A stretch of 64,000 bases of DNA from Brachybacterium alimentarium (GCF_002332425.1 NZ_NRGS01000007.1:61686-125685); one strand, 5' to 3'. Positions 43,934 to 55,533 are shown, counted from the first letter of the stretch. Numbers and translations: made by a program. The notes: generated by a model from the letters alone, not told the origin.

Positions 43934-44445
43934 GCACTGCGCACTGCGAGAGCGAGGTCATGGGGGCGACGGGTGGAGGTGACCCACGCGGTGGTCGGGT
44001 CCTCCTCGTCGAGCACCTCGATGCGGAGGCCGGCATGGACCCAGCCCCGTATGCAGTGGTGGGCGAGCGGCTCGAAGTCCTGGCCGATGGTGAGGGACCA
44101 CTCCTCGCCGGTCAGCGGGGCCGGATCGCCGAGCAGCGAGACGTCGATACGGGCGCGGCCCAGGGAGAAGCGCCCATCGCGGACCTCCACGACGGGCGAG
44201 TACAGCACAGCCAGCACGATCGCGACCACGATGCAGACGGCGCCGACGACCAGCGCGAGCGTGAAGTTCAACGGCACGAGCACCAGGCCGAAGATCGAGC
44301 CGAGGACCGCGGTCACGATCCAGCCCGCGACGCCGGGGAGCAGGCGCTCCCGGTACAGCGGCTGCTGTGCCGCGGCAGGTCGCGCGGAGGGTGAGGGCTC
44401 GCCCTCGACGGAGGAGGATGCGGAAGGGTCGGGCGCTGCGGTCAT
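43900..44445 (-). CDS. DUF3093 family membrane protein
   Basis: A 181-residue protein of a conserved actinobacterial family of unknown function. After a disordered N-terminus come two close hydrophobic segments (~40-62 and ~64-85), then a soluble domain with YSPVVEVRDGRFSLGRARIDVSLLGD and IRGWVHAGLRIEVLDEEDPTTAWVTSTRRP. The last ~13 residues (QQQVAAQQQG) are made by the 18-bp tandem repeat. It is divergent from dut, its usual neighbour (Rv2698/Rv2697c). Confidence 0.9.
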   Translation of the reverse strand: MTAAPDPSASSSVEGEPSPSARPAAAQQPLYRERLLPGVAGWIVTAVLGSIFGLVLVPLNFTLALVVGAVCIVVAIVLAVLYSPVVEVRDGRFSLGRARIDVSLLGDPAPLTGEEWSLTIGQDFEPLAHHCIRGWVHAGLRIEVLDEEDPTTAWVTSTRRPHDLALAVRSAQQQVAAQQQG

Positions 44446-44493
44446 GCTCCGATGATCTCACGCACGTCCTGGGTACTCACGGGCGGGACCACA

Positions 44494-44499
44494 TACCCT
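44494..44499 (+). promoter_or_regulatory. -10 element of a leaderless dut promoter
   Basis: TACCCT, six bases, ATG 44506. A GTG directly after the hexamer (44500) is in frame but would need the transcript to start inside the -10. Confidence 0.55.
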
Positions 44500-44505
44500 G
44501 TGCCC

Positions 44506-45045
44506 ATGCCTGTAGAGCCTGACACCCTGAGCGCGGCCGCCGCCGGCGCCCCCGACCCGACCGCTGCCGCTCCGCTGAGGATCCGACTGGCCCCGGGCGG
44601 GACGATGCCCGAACGCGCCCACGCGGACGATGCCGGCCTGGATCTGACCAGCGCCGAGGACGTCGAGATCCCCGCCGGAGGCCGTGCCCTGGTGGACACC
44701 GGCATGGCCGTCGCACTGCCCGCGGGCACCGTGGGTCTGGTGTGCCCCCGCTCCGGCCTCGCCGCGAAGCACGGTGTGACCGTGCTGAACGGTCCCGGGG
44801 TGGTCGACGCCGGCTATCGCGGGCACATCAAGGTCTCGCTGCACAACACCGATCTCGACGCACCGTTCGCGCTGCGGACCGGCGACCGCATCGCTCAGCT
44901 GGTCGTGGTGCCGTTCCTGGCGCCCGTGCTCCAGCAGGTCGACGACCTCGACACCACCGACCGCGCCGCCTCGGGCTTCGGCTCCAGCGGTGGCTTCGGA
45001 CACGCCCCGGCCACGGCCGGCACCGACGAGAACCCGGAGGGTTGA
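44506..45045 (+). CDS. dut: dUTP diphosphatase
   Basis: Hydrolyses dUTP to dUMP and pyrophosphate, keeping uracil out of DNA. A 179-residue trimeric-type dUTPase with all five motifs: ADDAGLDL (1), CPRSGLAAKHG (2), NGPGVVDAGYRGHIKVSLHN (3), GDRIAQLVV (4) and RAASGFGSSGGFG (5). ATG 44506 is chosen on leaderless spacing. The DUF3710 gene begins three bases after its stop, so they form one unit. Confidence 0.95.
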   Translation: MPVEPDTLSAAAAGAPDPTAAAPLRIRLAPGGTMPERAHADDAGLDLTSAEDVEIPAGGRALVDTGMAVALPAGTVGLVCPRSGLAAKHGVTVLNGPGVVDAGYRGHIKVSLHNTDLDAPFALRTGDRIAQLVVVPFLAPVLQQVDDLDTTDRAASGFGSSGGFGHAPATAGTDENPEG

Positions 45046-45048
45046 TCC

Positions 45049-45930
45049 ATGGGACTGTTCTCCCGCTCGAAGAAACGACGCACCGAATCCGCGCTCGACT
45101 CCACGACGACCGAGCCCGCTGACACTGAGCAGGCCGAGCAGGCTGAGCAGGCTGAGCAGGCCGAGCTGACTGAACTGGCTGAGCCGGCTGACGACGGCGC
45201 TGAGGCGGAGAACGCCGAGGGCGCCGATGCAGCGGACACGTCAGACGCGACGAGGGCTGGAGACTCTGCGAATGCCGCGAACACTGCTGAGCCCGACGAG
45301 GCGGACCCCGCGCCCCGCGGCGAGCATCTCGAGGACGGCCCGTACGACGTCGCCGACGCGCCTGAGGAGGATCGGATCGATCTGGGGGGCCTGCAGGTCC
45401 CGACGATCGACGGGATGGAGCTGCGCATGGAGGTCGATCAGCGCACCAGTGCGGTCACGGGCGCGAACCTGGTGATCGGAGGGTCCTCCCTCCAGGTGCA
45501 GGCCTTCGCCGCTCCGAAGTCCCGCGGACTGTGGGAAGAGGTGCGCACCTCGCTGCGCGACTCGGTCGTCAAGCAGGGAGGGACCGCGGAGAGCCGCCCC
45601 GGCGCTTTCGGGACCGAGCTGATCACGCGGCTGCCGGTCAAGCGGACGGACGGCCGCACCGGATATCGACCGGCTCGATTCATCGGGATCGACGGTCGAC
45701 GCTGGTTCCTGCGCGCCATCCTCACCGGCAAGGCCCTGAGCGACAAGGAGCAGGCGAAGACCTTCGAGACCCTGATCTCGCGCCTGGTCGTCGTGCGCGG
45801 AGGCGAGGCGATGGCGCCCCAGGAGCTGATCCCGCTGGGCCTGCCCGGCCAGCGCCCCGGACTGAGCCAGGTCAAGGCGGGCCCGCTGGATCCGCTGGCT
45901 CGCGGCCCCGAGATCACCGAGATCGGATGA
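45049..45930 (+). CDS. DUF3710 family protein
   Basis: A 293-residue actinobacterial protein of unknown function, always close to dut. A basic start (MGLFSRSKKRR) is followed by a disordered acidic region (~20-105), with a Glu-Gln-Ala repeat at ~27-38 from 9-bp DNA repeats. The conserved domain covers ~110-290 (RIDLGGLQVPTIDGMELRME, FAAPKSRGLWEEVR, ELITRLPV, FIGIDGRRWFLRAILTG). It overlaps the next gene as ATGA. Confidence 0.9.
   Translation: MGLFSRSKKRRTESALDSTTTEPADTEQAEQAEQAEQAELTELAEPADDGAEAENAEGADAADTSDATRAGDSANAANTAEPDEADPAPRGEHLEDGPYDVADAPEEDRIDLGGLQVPTIDGMELRMEVDQRTSAVTGANLVIGGSSLQVQAFAAPKSRGLWEEVRTSLRDSVVKQGGTAESRPGAFGTELITRLPVKRTDGRTGYRPARFIGIDGRRWFLRAILTGKALSDKEQAKTFETLISRLVVVRGGEAMAPQELIPLGLPGQRPGLSQVKAGPLDPLARGPEITEIG
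45127..45162 (+). repeat. 9-bp in-gene repeat encoding Glu-Gln-Ala
   Basis: Four GAGCAGGC[C/T] units in frame in the DUF3710 gene. A near-identical GCTGAGCAG run lies in dxs at 52472-52507. Confidence 0.9.
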
Positions 45931-46664
45931 GCGCCGCGACCCCGCCCCCGGAGGGCCCGCGCCACCGCGCCGGCGACGGAGAGAGGCCCGCTGCGCGCGA
46001 GGCCACGGCCGGCCCCGCGGAGGCAACCGACCGTCGGAGCGGCCTCGGCGGCGTGCTGCAGCGGGACGAGTTCTCCGTGCGCGACGCGATCGGCGGACCA
46101 CGGGGCATCGTCGAATCCGTCCTTCCCACCCTGCTGTTCATCATGCTGTTCGTGCTCACGCGCTCGGTGCCCGTGGCATCGGTCGCCGCGGTCGTCGTGG
46201 TCGCCGTGCTCTTCATCGCGCGACTGATCCAGCGTCAGAGCCCGGCGACCGTGCTCGGCGGGTTGATCGGCGTGGGTCTCGGCGCGGTGCTCGCGATCCG
46301 CTCCGGTGACGGCACGGACTTCTACGCCCCCGGTATCGCGATCAACGTGATCTCGCTTGTGGTGCTGCTCGTGTCGCTGATCGCACGCAGACCGCTGATC
46401 GGACTGCTCGTCGGAGCACTGGACCCGAGGGTCGAGGACTGGGCGAGCGATCCTCTGGCCCGCAGGGTGTACACCCGCGCCACCCTGCTGTTCGCGGGCC
46501 TCTATCTCGCGAAGCTGGTGGTGCAGGTCCCGCTCCTGCTGACCGGTCACGTCGCCGCGCTCGGTGTGGCGAAGCTCGCGATGGGGCTGCCTGCCTTCGC
46601 GGTCATCGCCTACCTCGTGTGGCTCATGCACCGGTCTCTGCTGGCCCGTCGAGAGGGCCGTTGA
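45927..46664 (+). CDS. DUF3159 family membrane protein
   Basis: A 245-residue protein with an Ala/Pro-rich N-terminal ~45 residues and about six membrane segments. Family landmarks are VRDAIGGPRGIVESVLPTLLF, RLIQRQSPATVLGGLIGVG and FAGLYLAKLVVQVPLLL. Function unknown. ATG overlaps the DUF3710 stop. In many actinobacteria an OB-fold gene precedes it and two TrkA genes follow; both are absent here. Confidence 0.9.
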   Translation: MSAATPPPEGPRHRAGDGERPAAREATAGPAEATDRRSGLGGVLQRDEFSVRDAIGGPRGIVESVLPTLLFIMLFVLTRSVPVASVAAVVVVAVLFIARLIQRQSPATVLGGLIGVGLGAVLAIRSGDGTDFYAPGIAINVISLVVLLVSLIARRPLIGLLVGALDPRVEDWASDPLARRVYTRATLLFAGLYLAKLVVQVPLLLTGHVAALGVAKLAMGLPAFAVIAYLVWLMHRSLLARREGR

Positions 46665-46837
46665 CACCCCTCGCCGGTGCTCGATTCTCGAATCGGTCCG
46701 CCTGGTGAGACACTGGTCCTCGACGAGATCCTGAGCAGGCCCGGCCATGGCCGGAGAGCACGACCGGATCGAGCACAGAGCGAACAGCGGTGGTCCGCGA
46801 CGACGTGACCACCCGTGGACGAAGAGGGAGCGGAGCG

Positions 46838-48154
46838 ATGAGCCCGGAGGCCGAACGAGTGTCGAGCACACCCACAGCCGGGGGACGTCACCTGACCCTC
46901 ACCGTCGGACCACCCGCCGCCGGAGGCACCTTCGTCGCGCGCCACGAGGGCCGAGTGGTCTTCGTGCGTGGCAGTGCGCCGGGAGAGACGGTCACCGCGC
47001 GACTGGTCGATGATCCTGAGCAGCACGCCAACGCGCGCTTCTGGCGCGCCGAGGCTGTCGACGTGCTCGAGGCGGGCGTGGACCGGGTCCCCACCGTCTG
47101 GCAGGAAGCCTCGGTCGACGGGGTGGGCGGCGCCGAATGGGCTCACATCGCCCTGCCCGCCCAGCGCCGCATCGCCAGCGAGGTGATGCAGGAGCTGCTG
47201 CGCCGCGCCGGAGTCACCAGCTATCCGATCGAGCAGGTCCAGGTCGAGCCCGCTCCCCATGACGTGGACGGGCTCGGCTCCCGTACCCGTGTGCGCTTCG
47301 CGGTGGACGAGGAGGGCCGTGTGGGCATGCGCGGTTGGCGCTCCCACGAGGTCCGGGACGTCGGCGAGAACCCGCTGGCCGCCCAGGGCATCCGCGATCT
47401 CCGGCTGGGGGAGTGGACCGCGCCCGAGGGCACCGAGGCGGTCGACGCCGTGGCGCCCTCGGCCGGCCCCGTCTCGGTCGTGCTCGTCGGTCGCGATCTG
47501 GACCCCGCCTCGCTCGAGATCCCCGAGTCCTGGGGCGACGCGGACGTGGCCGTGCGCACCGGGCGCGGCCTGGTCCCGCTGCGCGGCGACGGTCTCGTGC
47601 ACGAGCGCGTCGGCGAGCGGCTCTTCTCTGTCAGCGCGACCGGTTTCTGGCAGGGCCACCGACGGGCGGCTGAGCTGCTCAGCGACGTCGTCCAGAGCGT
47701 CCTGAAGGCTCCGCACGGCGGCAGCGCCTGGGACCTCTACGGGGGTGTCGGTCTGTTCGCGGCGATCGCCGCGGAGCAGGTGGGCTCCGAGGGAGCCGTC
47801 GTCACGGTCGAGGGGAACCGTCGGGCCTCCCAGCTCGCGCAGGAGAACCTCGAGGACCTCCCTCAGGTCTCCACCGCGACGGCGGATGTGGCGGACTGGG
47901 TACGGGCCCGACGCGGCGGCGTGGACGTCGTCGTGCTGGATCCGCCGCGCAACGGGGCGGGTGCGGAGCTCATCGAGCTGTTGGCCCGAACGGTGCGCCA
48001 GCGCATCGTCTACGTCTCCTGCGAGCCGTCCACGCTCGCGCGCGACCTGGCCGTCGCCGAGAAGGCCGGATGGAAGGTCGTCGATCTGCGGGCGTTCGAC
48101 CTGTTCCCGCACACCCATCACGTGGAGTCCGTGACGGTCCTCGAGCGCGCCTGA
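46838..48154 (+). CDS. Class I SAM-dependent RNA m5U methyltransferase (TrmA/RlmD family)
   Basis: Methylates uridine C5 in tRNA or rRNA. The 438 residues begin with a TRAM domain (~14-75: LTVGPPAAGGTFVARHEGRVVFVRG). The catalytic domain has WDLYGGVGLFAAIAAE (SAM motif), LDPPRNGAG, and the nucleophile Cys in YVSCEPSTLARD with HVESV at the end. The N-terminal four-Cys iron-sulfur site of RlmD is not visible. GGAG lies before ATG 46838. It corresponds to Rv2689c in the mycobacterial order. Exact target base unknown. Confidence 0.9.
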   Translation: MSPEAERVSSTPTAGGRHLTLTVGPPAAGGTFVARHEGRVVFVRGSAPGETVTARLVDDPEQHANARFWRAEAVDVLEAGVDRVPTVWQEASVDGVGGAEWAHIALPAQRRIASEVMQELLRRAGVTSYPIEQVQVEPAPHDVDGLGSRTRVRFAVDEEGRVGMRGWRSHEVRDVGENPLAAQGIRDLRLGEWTAPEGTEAVDAVAPSAGPVSVVLVGRDLDPASLEIPESWGDADVAVRTGRGLVPLRGDGLVHERVGERLFSVSATGFWQGHRRAAELLSDVVQSVLKAPHGGSAWDLYGGVGLFAAIAAEQVGSEGAVVTVEGNRRASQLAQENLEDLPQVSTATADVADWVRARRGGVDVVVLDPPRNGAGAELIELLARTVRQRIVYVSCEPSTLARDLAVAEKAGWKVVDLRAFDLFPHTHHVESVTVLERA

Positions 48155-48163
48155 CGTGCATCG

Positions 48164-48195
48164 GCCGCCGGACGCTCCAGAACGTGTCCGGCGGC
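48164..48195 (+). terminator. Hairpin after the RNA methyltransferase gene
   Basis: 10-bp GC-rich stem (48164-48173 / 48186-48195) with a 12-base loop, 10 bases after the stop. Confidence 0.55.
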
Positions 48196-48243
48196 ACACC
48201 CTCCCAAGCTGACGACCTGTCAGAAGGATGCGGTCCGCCGTGG

Positions 48244-48269
48244 TAGTATTTATCTTGACTTCAAGATAA
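48244..48269 (+). promoter_or_regulatory. Putative -10 with an adjoining palindromic operator upstream of acnA
   Basis: TAGTAT (48244-48249) is followed at once by TTATCTTGA-CT-TCAAGATAA (48250-48269), a perfect 9-2-9 inverted repeat and the least GC-rich spot for kilobases. Placed over the expected transcription start, it would suit a repressor of MarR or TetR type. A second -10-like TACGAT lies at 48365-48370, nearer the gene. Confidence 0.6.
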
Positions 48270-48404
48270 CTTCCGGAGATCACTCCGGAGACCCTGGCGG
48301 TCGCACGGGGAGGGCTTCCTCGCGCCGATCGCTGCGTTCGCCTGTCCGCGGGAGCGGCCGAGCCTACGATGGTGGGGTCGCCTCAACACCCAAGGAGTTC
48401 GCTC

Positions 48405-51200
<2,796 letters not shown>

Positions 51201-51218
51201 CAGCCACCGCCTGCGCGC

Positions 51219-51253
51219 AGAGCGCCCCGGTCCTTCTCGGACCGGGGCGCTCT
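51219..51253 (+). terminator. Hairpin terminator after acnA
   Basis: Perfect 15-bp stem (51219-51233 / 51239-51253) with a TTCTC loop, 19 bases after the stop. Confidence 0.85.
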
Positions 51254-51454
51254 TCCGCGTGTCCGTGTGCGAGGTGCGTCGCCTGCTCGCGCGCGGGACG
51301 AGCCGGCTCACCGGATGCCTCGGCGCACTACTTCACGTGCACGGATGCGCGTCCGCTGCGCACGGTGATGCAGACCGGGCGGTGTCCCGTGAACCACCGG
51401 TGAAGATCTGCACGAAGGTGAGCATTGCGTGCGTCGGCACAGGTCAGCTCGCCC

Positions 51455-51460
51455 TAGGCT
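51455..51460 (+). promoter_or_regulatory. -10-like element before dxs
   Basis: TAGGCT, leaving about 33 bases of leader that include a GGGAGG ribosome binding site. No clear -35. Confidence 0.3.
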
Positions 51461-51499
51461 GGCAAGATCCTGTCCCCGACACCGAGGGAGGATCGCCCC

Positions 51500-53491
51500 G
51501 TGTCGACGATCCATGAGCACCCCGAGCGCGCTGTCCGGGGCACCATCCCGCTCGATCCTGCGGGCTCCGCGCTGCCGCGGTCCCTGCAGGAGACGCGCTC
51601 CCTGCAGGGGAAGCTCGACCCGTCCACCGGAGGCGAGACAGCCGCGATCCCTGAGGATCCCGAGCAGCTGCGCGCGCTGCCGGTCGCTTCGCTGCCGGCC
51701 CTCGCTCGCAGCCTGCGCCGACGGCTCGTGGAGATCACCTCCCGCGCCGGCGGCCACCTGGGGCCGAACCTCGGCGTCGTCGAGCTCACCATCGCGCTGC
51801 ACCGCGAGCTGCGCTCCCCGCACGAGGCGATCGTCTTCGACACCGGTCATCAGGCCTATGTGCACAAGATGCTGACCGGGCGCGCCGACCTCGTCGGTCT
51901 GCGCCGGGCCGGGGGAGTGGCCGGATACCCCGATCGCCGGGAGTCCGCGCACGACGTGGTCGAGAACTCCCACGCCTCCGGATCCATCGCTTGGGCGCAC
52001 GGCATCGATCGTGCGCACCGGCTGGCCGGCGAGGACGGCGTCTGCGCGGCAGTGATCGGCGACGGCGCGCTCACCGGCGGCATCGGCCTCGAGGCGCTCA
52101 ACGAGCTCGGGTCCGACACCGGCTCGCGCACGATCGTCGTCCTCAACGACAACACCCGCTCCTATGCGCCGACGATCGGGGGCATGGCGCGACACTTGCA
52201 AGCGCTGCGGGACGGCGCCGTGCCGACCGGCACCGACCTGTTCAGCGCGCTGGGGCTGACCTATATCGGCCCGATCGACGGACACGACCATGCCGCTCTC
52301 GCCGAGGCCCTGCGACACGCTCGGAGAGCCGCCGAGGATCCTGCTCTGGCCGGAGTGATGCTGCACGTCGTGACCCGCAAGGGCGCCGGGTTCGCCCGCG
52401 CCGAGTCCGACGCGCTGGATCGTTGGCATTCGACCGGCCCGTTCGCCCTCGATCCGGCCCCCTCGATAGAGGCTGAGCAGGCTGAGCAGGCTGGCCAGGC
52501 TGAGCAGCATGAGGAGCCCGTGAGGACTCCTGCCGCTGCGACGCCGGCGGCGACCTGGACCTCCCGGGCCGGGGCGGCGCTCCTGGATGCGGCCCGGGCC
52601 GATACCCGGATCGTTGCGCTGAGCGCCGCGATGGTCGACCCCGTCGGGCTCAGTCCGCTGCAGCGCGAGCTGCCGTCGCGGGTGATCGACGTCGGGATCG
52701 CCGAGCAGCTCGCGCTGGCCACGGCCGCGGGGCTCTCGCGAGGTGGTGCGAAGCCGGTCGTGGCGCTGTACGCAACATTCCTCAACCGAGCATTCGACCA
52801 GCTGCTCCTGGACGTCGCGCTGCATCGGGAGGACGTCACGATCACTCTGGATCGCGCGGGGGTGACAGGCGACGACGGGCCGAGCCACCACGGGATCTGG
52901 GACCTGGCGATGGCCGCGCAGGTCCCCGGGCTGTCGCTGTGGGCGCCGCGGGACGGTCTCCGGCTGAGCGCAGCGATCCCGGCCGCGATCGGGCACGCCG
53001 GGCCCTCCGTCGTGCGGTTCGCCAAGGGGGCCTGTCCCGCGCCGCTGGACGCCGTCGCCTCGCTCGAGGCCGGTGACGTGCTGTGGGGCGACCCGCATGC
53101 CCCGGTGGACGTCCTCCTGGTGTCGATCGGCGCGCTCGCGCATCGCGCCGTCGACGCGGCACGCACGGTGACTCAGTCCCGCCCGGAGGTGAACGTGGTG
53201 GTCCTGGACCCGGTCCGGGCACTGCCCTTGACCGAGCCGCTGCTGGCCCTCGCGGAGAGGTCCCCCGCCGTCGTGACCGTGGAGGACGGAGTCGCCGAGC
53301 GCGGCATCGGCGCGGCGCTCGCGGTGCGGCTGTCCCAGCGGGCCGCACGGCGATCGCCGTCTCCGCTGCTGCGCACGCTGGGCGTCGCCCAGGAGTTCAT
53401 CCCGCACGCCTCACGGGATCAGATCCTCGCAGCCGAGGGCCTGGACGGCGAAGGGATCGCCCGTGCGCTCGAGGACGTCCTGGATCTCTGA
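51500..53491 (+). CDS. dxs: 1-deoxy-D-xylulose-5-phosphate synthase
   Basis: Thiamine-diphosphate enzyme, first step of the MEP isoprenoid pathway. The 663 residues show HLGPNLGVVELTIALH, DTGHQAYVHKMLTGR, the ThDP motif GDGALTGGIGLEALNELG...LNDNTRSYAPTIGG, and the transketolase-like second half with DVGIAEQ and DRAGVTGDDGPSHHG. Odd: the usual AEQHA is AEQLA (Leu codon at 52709-52711). The interdomain linker has an Ala-Glu-Gln repeat (~324-336). GTG 51500 follows GGGAGG. Length is within the family range. Confidence 0.92.
   Translation: MSTIHEHPERAVRGTIPLDPAGSALPRSLQETRSLQGKLDPSTGGETAAIPEDPEQLRALPVASLPALARSLRRRLVEITSRAGGHLGPNLGVVELTIALHRELRSPHEAIVFDTGHQAYVHKMLTGRADLVGLRRAGGVAGYPDRRESAHDVVENSHASGSIAWAHGIDRAHRLAGEDGVCAAVIGDGALTGGIGLEALNELGSDTGSRTIVVLNDNTRSYAPTIGGMARHLQALRDGAVPTGTDLFSALGLTYIGPIDGHDHAALAEALRHARRAAEDPALAGVMLHVVTRKGAGFARAESDALDRWHSTGPFALDPAPSIEAEQAEQAGQAEQHEEPVRTPAAATPAATWTSRAGAALLDAARADTRIVALSAAMVDPVGLSPLQRELPSRVIDVGIAEQLALATAAGLSRGGAKPVVALYATFLNRAFDQLLLDVALHREDVTITLDRAGVTGDDGPSHHGIWDLAMAAQVPGLSLWAPRDGLRLSAAIPAAIGHAGPSVVRFAKGACPAPLDAVASLEAGDVLWGDPHAPVDVLLVSIGALAHRAVDAARTVTQSRPEVNVVVLDPVRALPLTEPLLALAERSPAVVTVEDGVAERGIGAALAVRLSQRAARRSPSPLLRTLGVAQEFIPHASRDQILAAEGLDGEGIARALEDVLDL
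52472..52507 (+). repeat. 9-bp in-gene repeat encoding Ala-Glu-Gln in dxs
   Basis: GCTGAGCAG at 52472, 52481 and 52499, with GCTGGCCAG at 52490, in the linker between DXS domains. Confidence 0.85.
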
Positions 53492-53530
53492 GCTCACGGA
53501 GATCGCTGAGTCCGCGGCGATGTCGCGGGC

Positions 53531-54352
53531 TCAGGGCAGGGAGCTGCGCGGGGAGGGGTCGTCGGCGCGGGCGGTGAGCACGATCGGCTCGCCGTCGGTG
53601 ACGTAGAGGGTGTGCTCGGCGTGAGCACCGCGCGAGCCGTCGGCCGAGAGCTGGGTCCAGCCGTCGTCCTCGTCGACCATGAGCTCGCTGGTGGTGGGGA
53701 CGAGGAACGGCTCGACGGTGACGAGCTGTCCGGCGACGAGCTCTGCGCCCTGCCCGGGGGAGCCGTGGTTGGGCACGAACGGGGCCTCGTGCATCGTGCG
53801 TCCCACCCCGTGGCCGCCGAAACGATCATTGATCGAGTAGCCGAGCGCACGGGCCTCTCGTTCCACGGCGTGTCCGATGTCGCCCACCGTGCTCCCCGCG
53901 CGGACCTGGTCGATGCCGGCCCACATCACCTGCTCGGTGTCGCGGATCAGCTGTTGGTCCTCCGAGCGGGGCGAGCCCACCGAGATCGTGAGGCAGGAAT
54001 CCGCGACCCAGCCCTCGACGGCGACGGCGAAGTCGAGCGACAGCAGGTCGCCGTCGGCGAGCACGCGGTCGCGCGGGCGGCCGTGCAGCACGCCGTCGTT
54101 GACGGAGGTGCAGATGACGTAGCCGAAGGGGGAGGCGCCGAAGACGGGGTGATAGTCGAGATAGCAGCTGGTCGCGCCGGCCTCGCGGATCAACCGGTGG
54201 GCTTCGGCGTCGACCTCCAGCAGGTTCCATCCGACGTCCACGACCTCACGCAGATGGGAGAGCACGGAGGCGACGAAGTCCCCGGCGGGGCGGGCCTGCT
54301 CGAGGGTGGGCAGCTCCTGGGTGGAGCTGCGACGGCGTCGGCCGAGGATCAT
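53531..54352 (-). CDS. map: Methionine aminopeptidase, type I
   Basis: Removes the initiator Met. The 273-residue product keeps all metal ligands: LDFAVAVEGWVADS (two Asp), GGHGVGRTMHEAP (His), VTVEPFL (Glu) and GAHAEHTLYV (Glu), with the substrate His in VLHGRP. The frame is open far upstream inside ctaA as a shadow; ATG 54352 has AAGAAGG before it and overlaps the ctaA stop (ATGA). Confidence 0.94.
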   Translation of the reverse strand: MILGRRRRSSTQELPTLEQARPAGDFVASVLSHLREVVDVGWNLLEVDAEAHRLIREAGATSCYLDYHPVFGASPFGYVICTSVNDGVLHGRPRDRVLADGDLLSLDFAVAVEGWVADSCLTISVGSPRSEDQQLIRDTEQVMWAGIDQVRAGSTVGDIGHAVEREARALGYSINDRFGGHGVGRTMHEAPFVPNHGSPGQGAELVAGQLVTVEPFLVPTTSELMVDEDDGWTQLSADGSRGAHAEHTLYVTDGEPIVLTARADDPSPRSSLP

Positions 54353-55425
54353 CGTGCGACCTTCTTCGGGGAGGTGGGATCTGTGTGTCCTGCGGTGGTG
54401 CGGGAAGCGGGACCGTCCTCGCCGACGGGACCCTCCAGCCAGTCGTACTGGGAGACGGCCACCCAGGCGATGCCGGCGGCGAACAGACCCGCCCCGAGCA
54501 TGTGGAAGCCGACCAGGAGCTCGGGCAGTCCCGTGAAGTACTGGGAGTAGCCGATGACGGCCTGCAGCGCGGTGACGACGATCAGGCCCCATCCGGCACG
54601 GCGGGCATGGCGCGGGGCACCGGTCAGGTGGAGGGCGATCAGCAGGCCGATCAGCAGGCCGCAGAAGAGCATCACGGCGTCGGCGTGGAGCCACGAGATC
54701 GTGCGCGGGTCGAACGGGAGGCGCTCGGGGTGGACGTCGTCGCCCGAGTGGGGGCCGGTGCCGGTGACGAGGGTCCCCAGCACGAGGATCGCGAAGCCGA
54801 TGACCCCCAGTGCCCAGCTCATCCAGTGCATGGCATCGGGGACGACCGATCGCCGCCGCGCCGAATCCCCGTCGTAGATCCGGTACACGAGCACGGTCGA
54901 GATCGCGACGAGCACGGGCGAGATGAGGAAGTGGGGACTGACGACTCCAGGGTGGAGATCCGCCTTCACGACCACCATGCCGACGATCGCCTGCACGGCC
55001 GTGCCCACCAGCGGCATCGCGGAGAGCCACATCATGCTGCGCCCCTTGTGACGCAGCCACAGCAGGGCGATCAGCAGCATCGCGATGGCGAAGACCCCGA
55101 GGACCCCGGTCAGGGCGCGGTTGCCGAACTCGATGAAGGGATGGATCCCGGCTTCAAGTGTCAGCTGCGGGGTGAACTGGCCGGGCTCGCAGTTCGGCCA
55201 GGTCGAGCAGCCCAGCCCGCTGCTGGTCAGGCGCACCACGCCTCCGGAGACGATGATGCCGATCTGGCAGACCAGGTTGCCCCAGAACACGATGGCGGCG
55301 ATCCGTGCCCGCGCCGGCGCCGAGAGACCGAGGGTGCGTTCCCCGGAGAAGGACATCCGTCCGACGTGCGAGATGGCGGGGGCAGGAACCGGATGCTCGT
55401 CGGCGGCGGACGGAGAAGCGTTCAT
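54349..55425 (-). CDS. ctaA: Heme A synthase
   Basis: Oxidises the heme O methyl to formyl, supplying heme A for the aa3 oxidase encoded at the window start. The 358 residues include eight membrane helices with the family landmarks GGVVRLTSSGLGCSTWPNCEPGQFTPQL (including the Cys pair), IEFGNRALTG (heme His region), WLHADAVMLF and GFHMLGAGLF. Start leaderless: TACAAT seven bases before ATG 55425. It precedes map with an ATGA overlap. Its place beside the ABC pair and sufR matches Rv1456c. Confidence 0.93.
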   Translation of the reverse strand: MNASPSAADEHPVPAPAISHVGRMSFSGERTLGLSAPARARIAAIVFWGNLVCQIGIIVSGGVVRLTSSGLGCSTWPNCEPGQFTPQLTLEAGIHPFIEFGNRALTGVLGVFAIAMLLIALLWLRHKGRSMMWLSAMPLVGTAVQAIVGMVVVKADLHPGVVSPHFLISPVLVAISTVLVYRIYDGDSARRRSVVPDAMHWMSWALGVIGFAILVLGTLVTGTGPHSGDDVHPERLPFDPRTISWLHADAVMLFCGLLIGLLIALHLTGAPRHARRAGWGLIVVTALQAVIGYSQYFTGLPELLVGFHMLGAGLFAAGIAWVAVSQYDWLEGPVGEDGPASRTTAGHTDPTSPKKVAR

Positions 55426-55432
55426 GGGGTCG

Positions 55433-55438
55433 ATTGTA
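55433..55438 (-). promoter_or_regulatory. -10 element of a leaderless ctaA promoter
   Basis: TACAAT on the minus strand, seven bases before ATG 55425. Confidence 0.55.
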
Positions 55439-55533
55439 GGAACTCCGCCTGAGGTTCACATGGTCGCGGCGACGCCTTTCACATCTGCACCGGCGGCTGC
55501 GGCCGTGGGGACCGGATCAGGCGGGGGAGCGGG

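Noticed and set aside
44500..44502. GTG start for dut
   Set aside because: It abuts the -10 hexamer, leaving no room for a transcription start; ATG 44506 has the spacing seen elsewhere.
48270..48404. Riboswitch in the acnA leader
   Set aside because: No recognised conserved core; the leader shows only weak stems and a second -10-like element.
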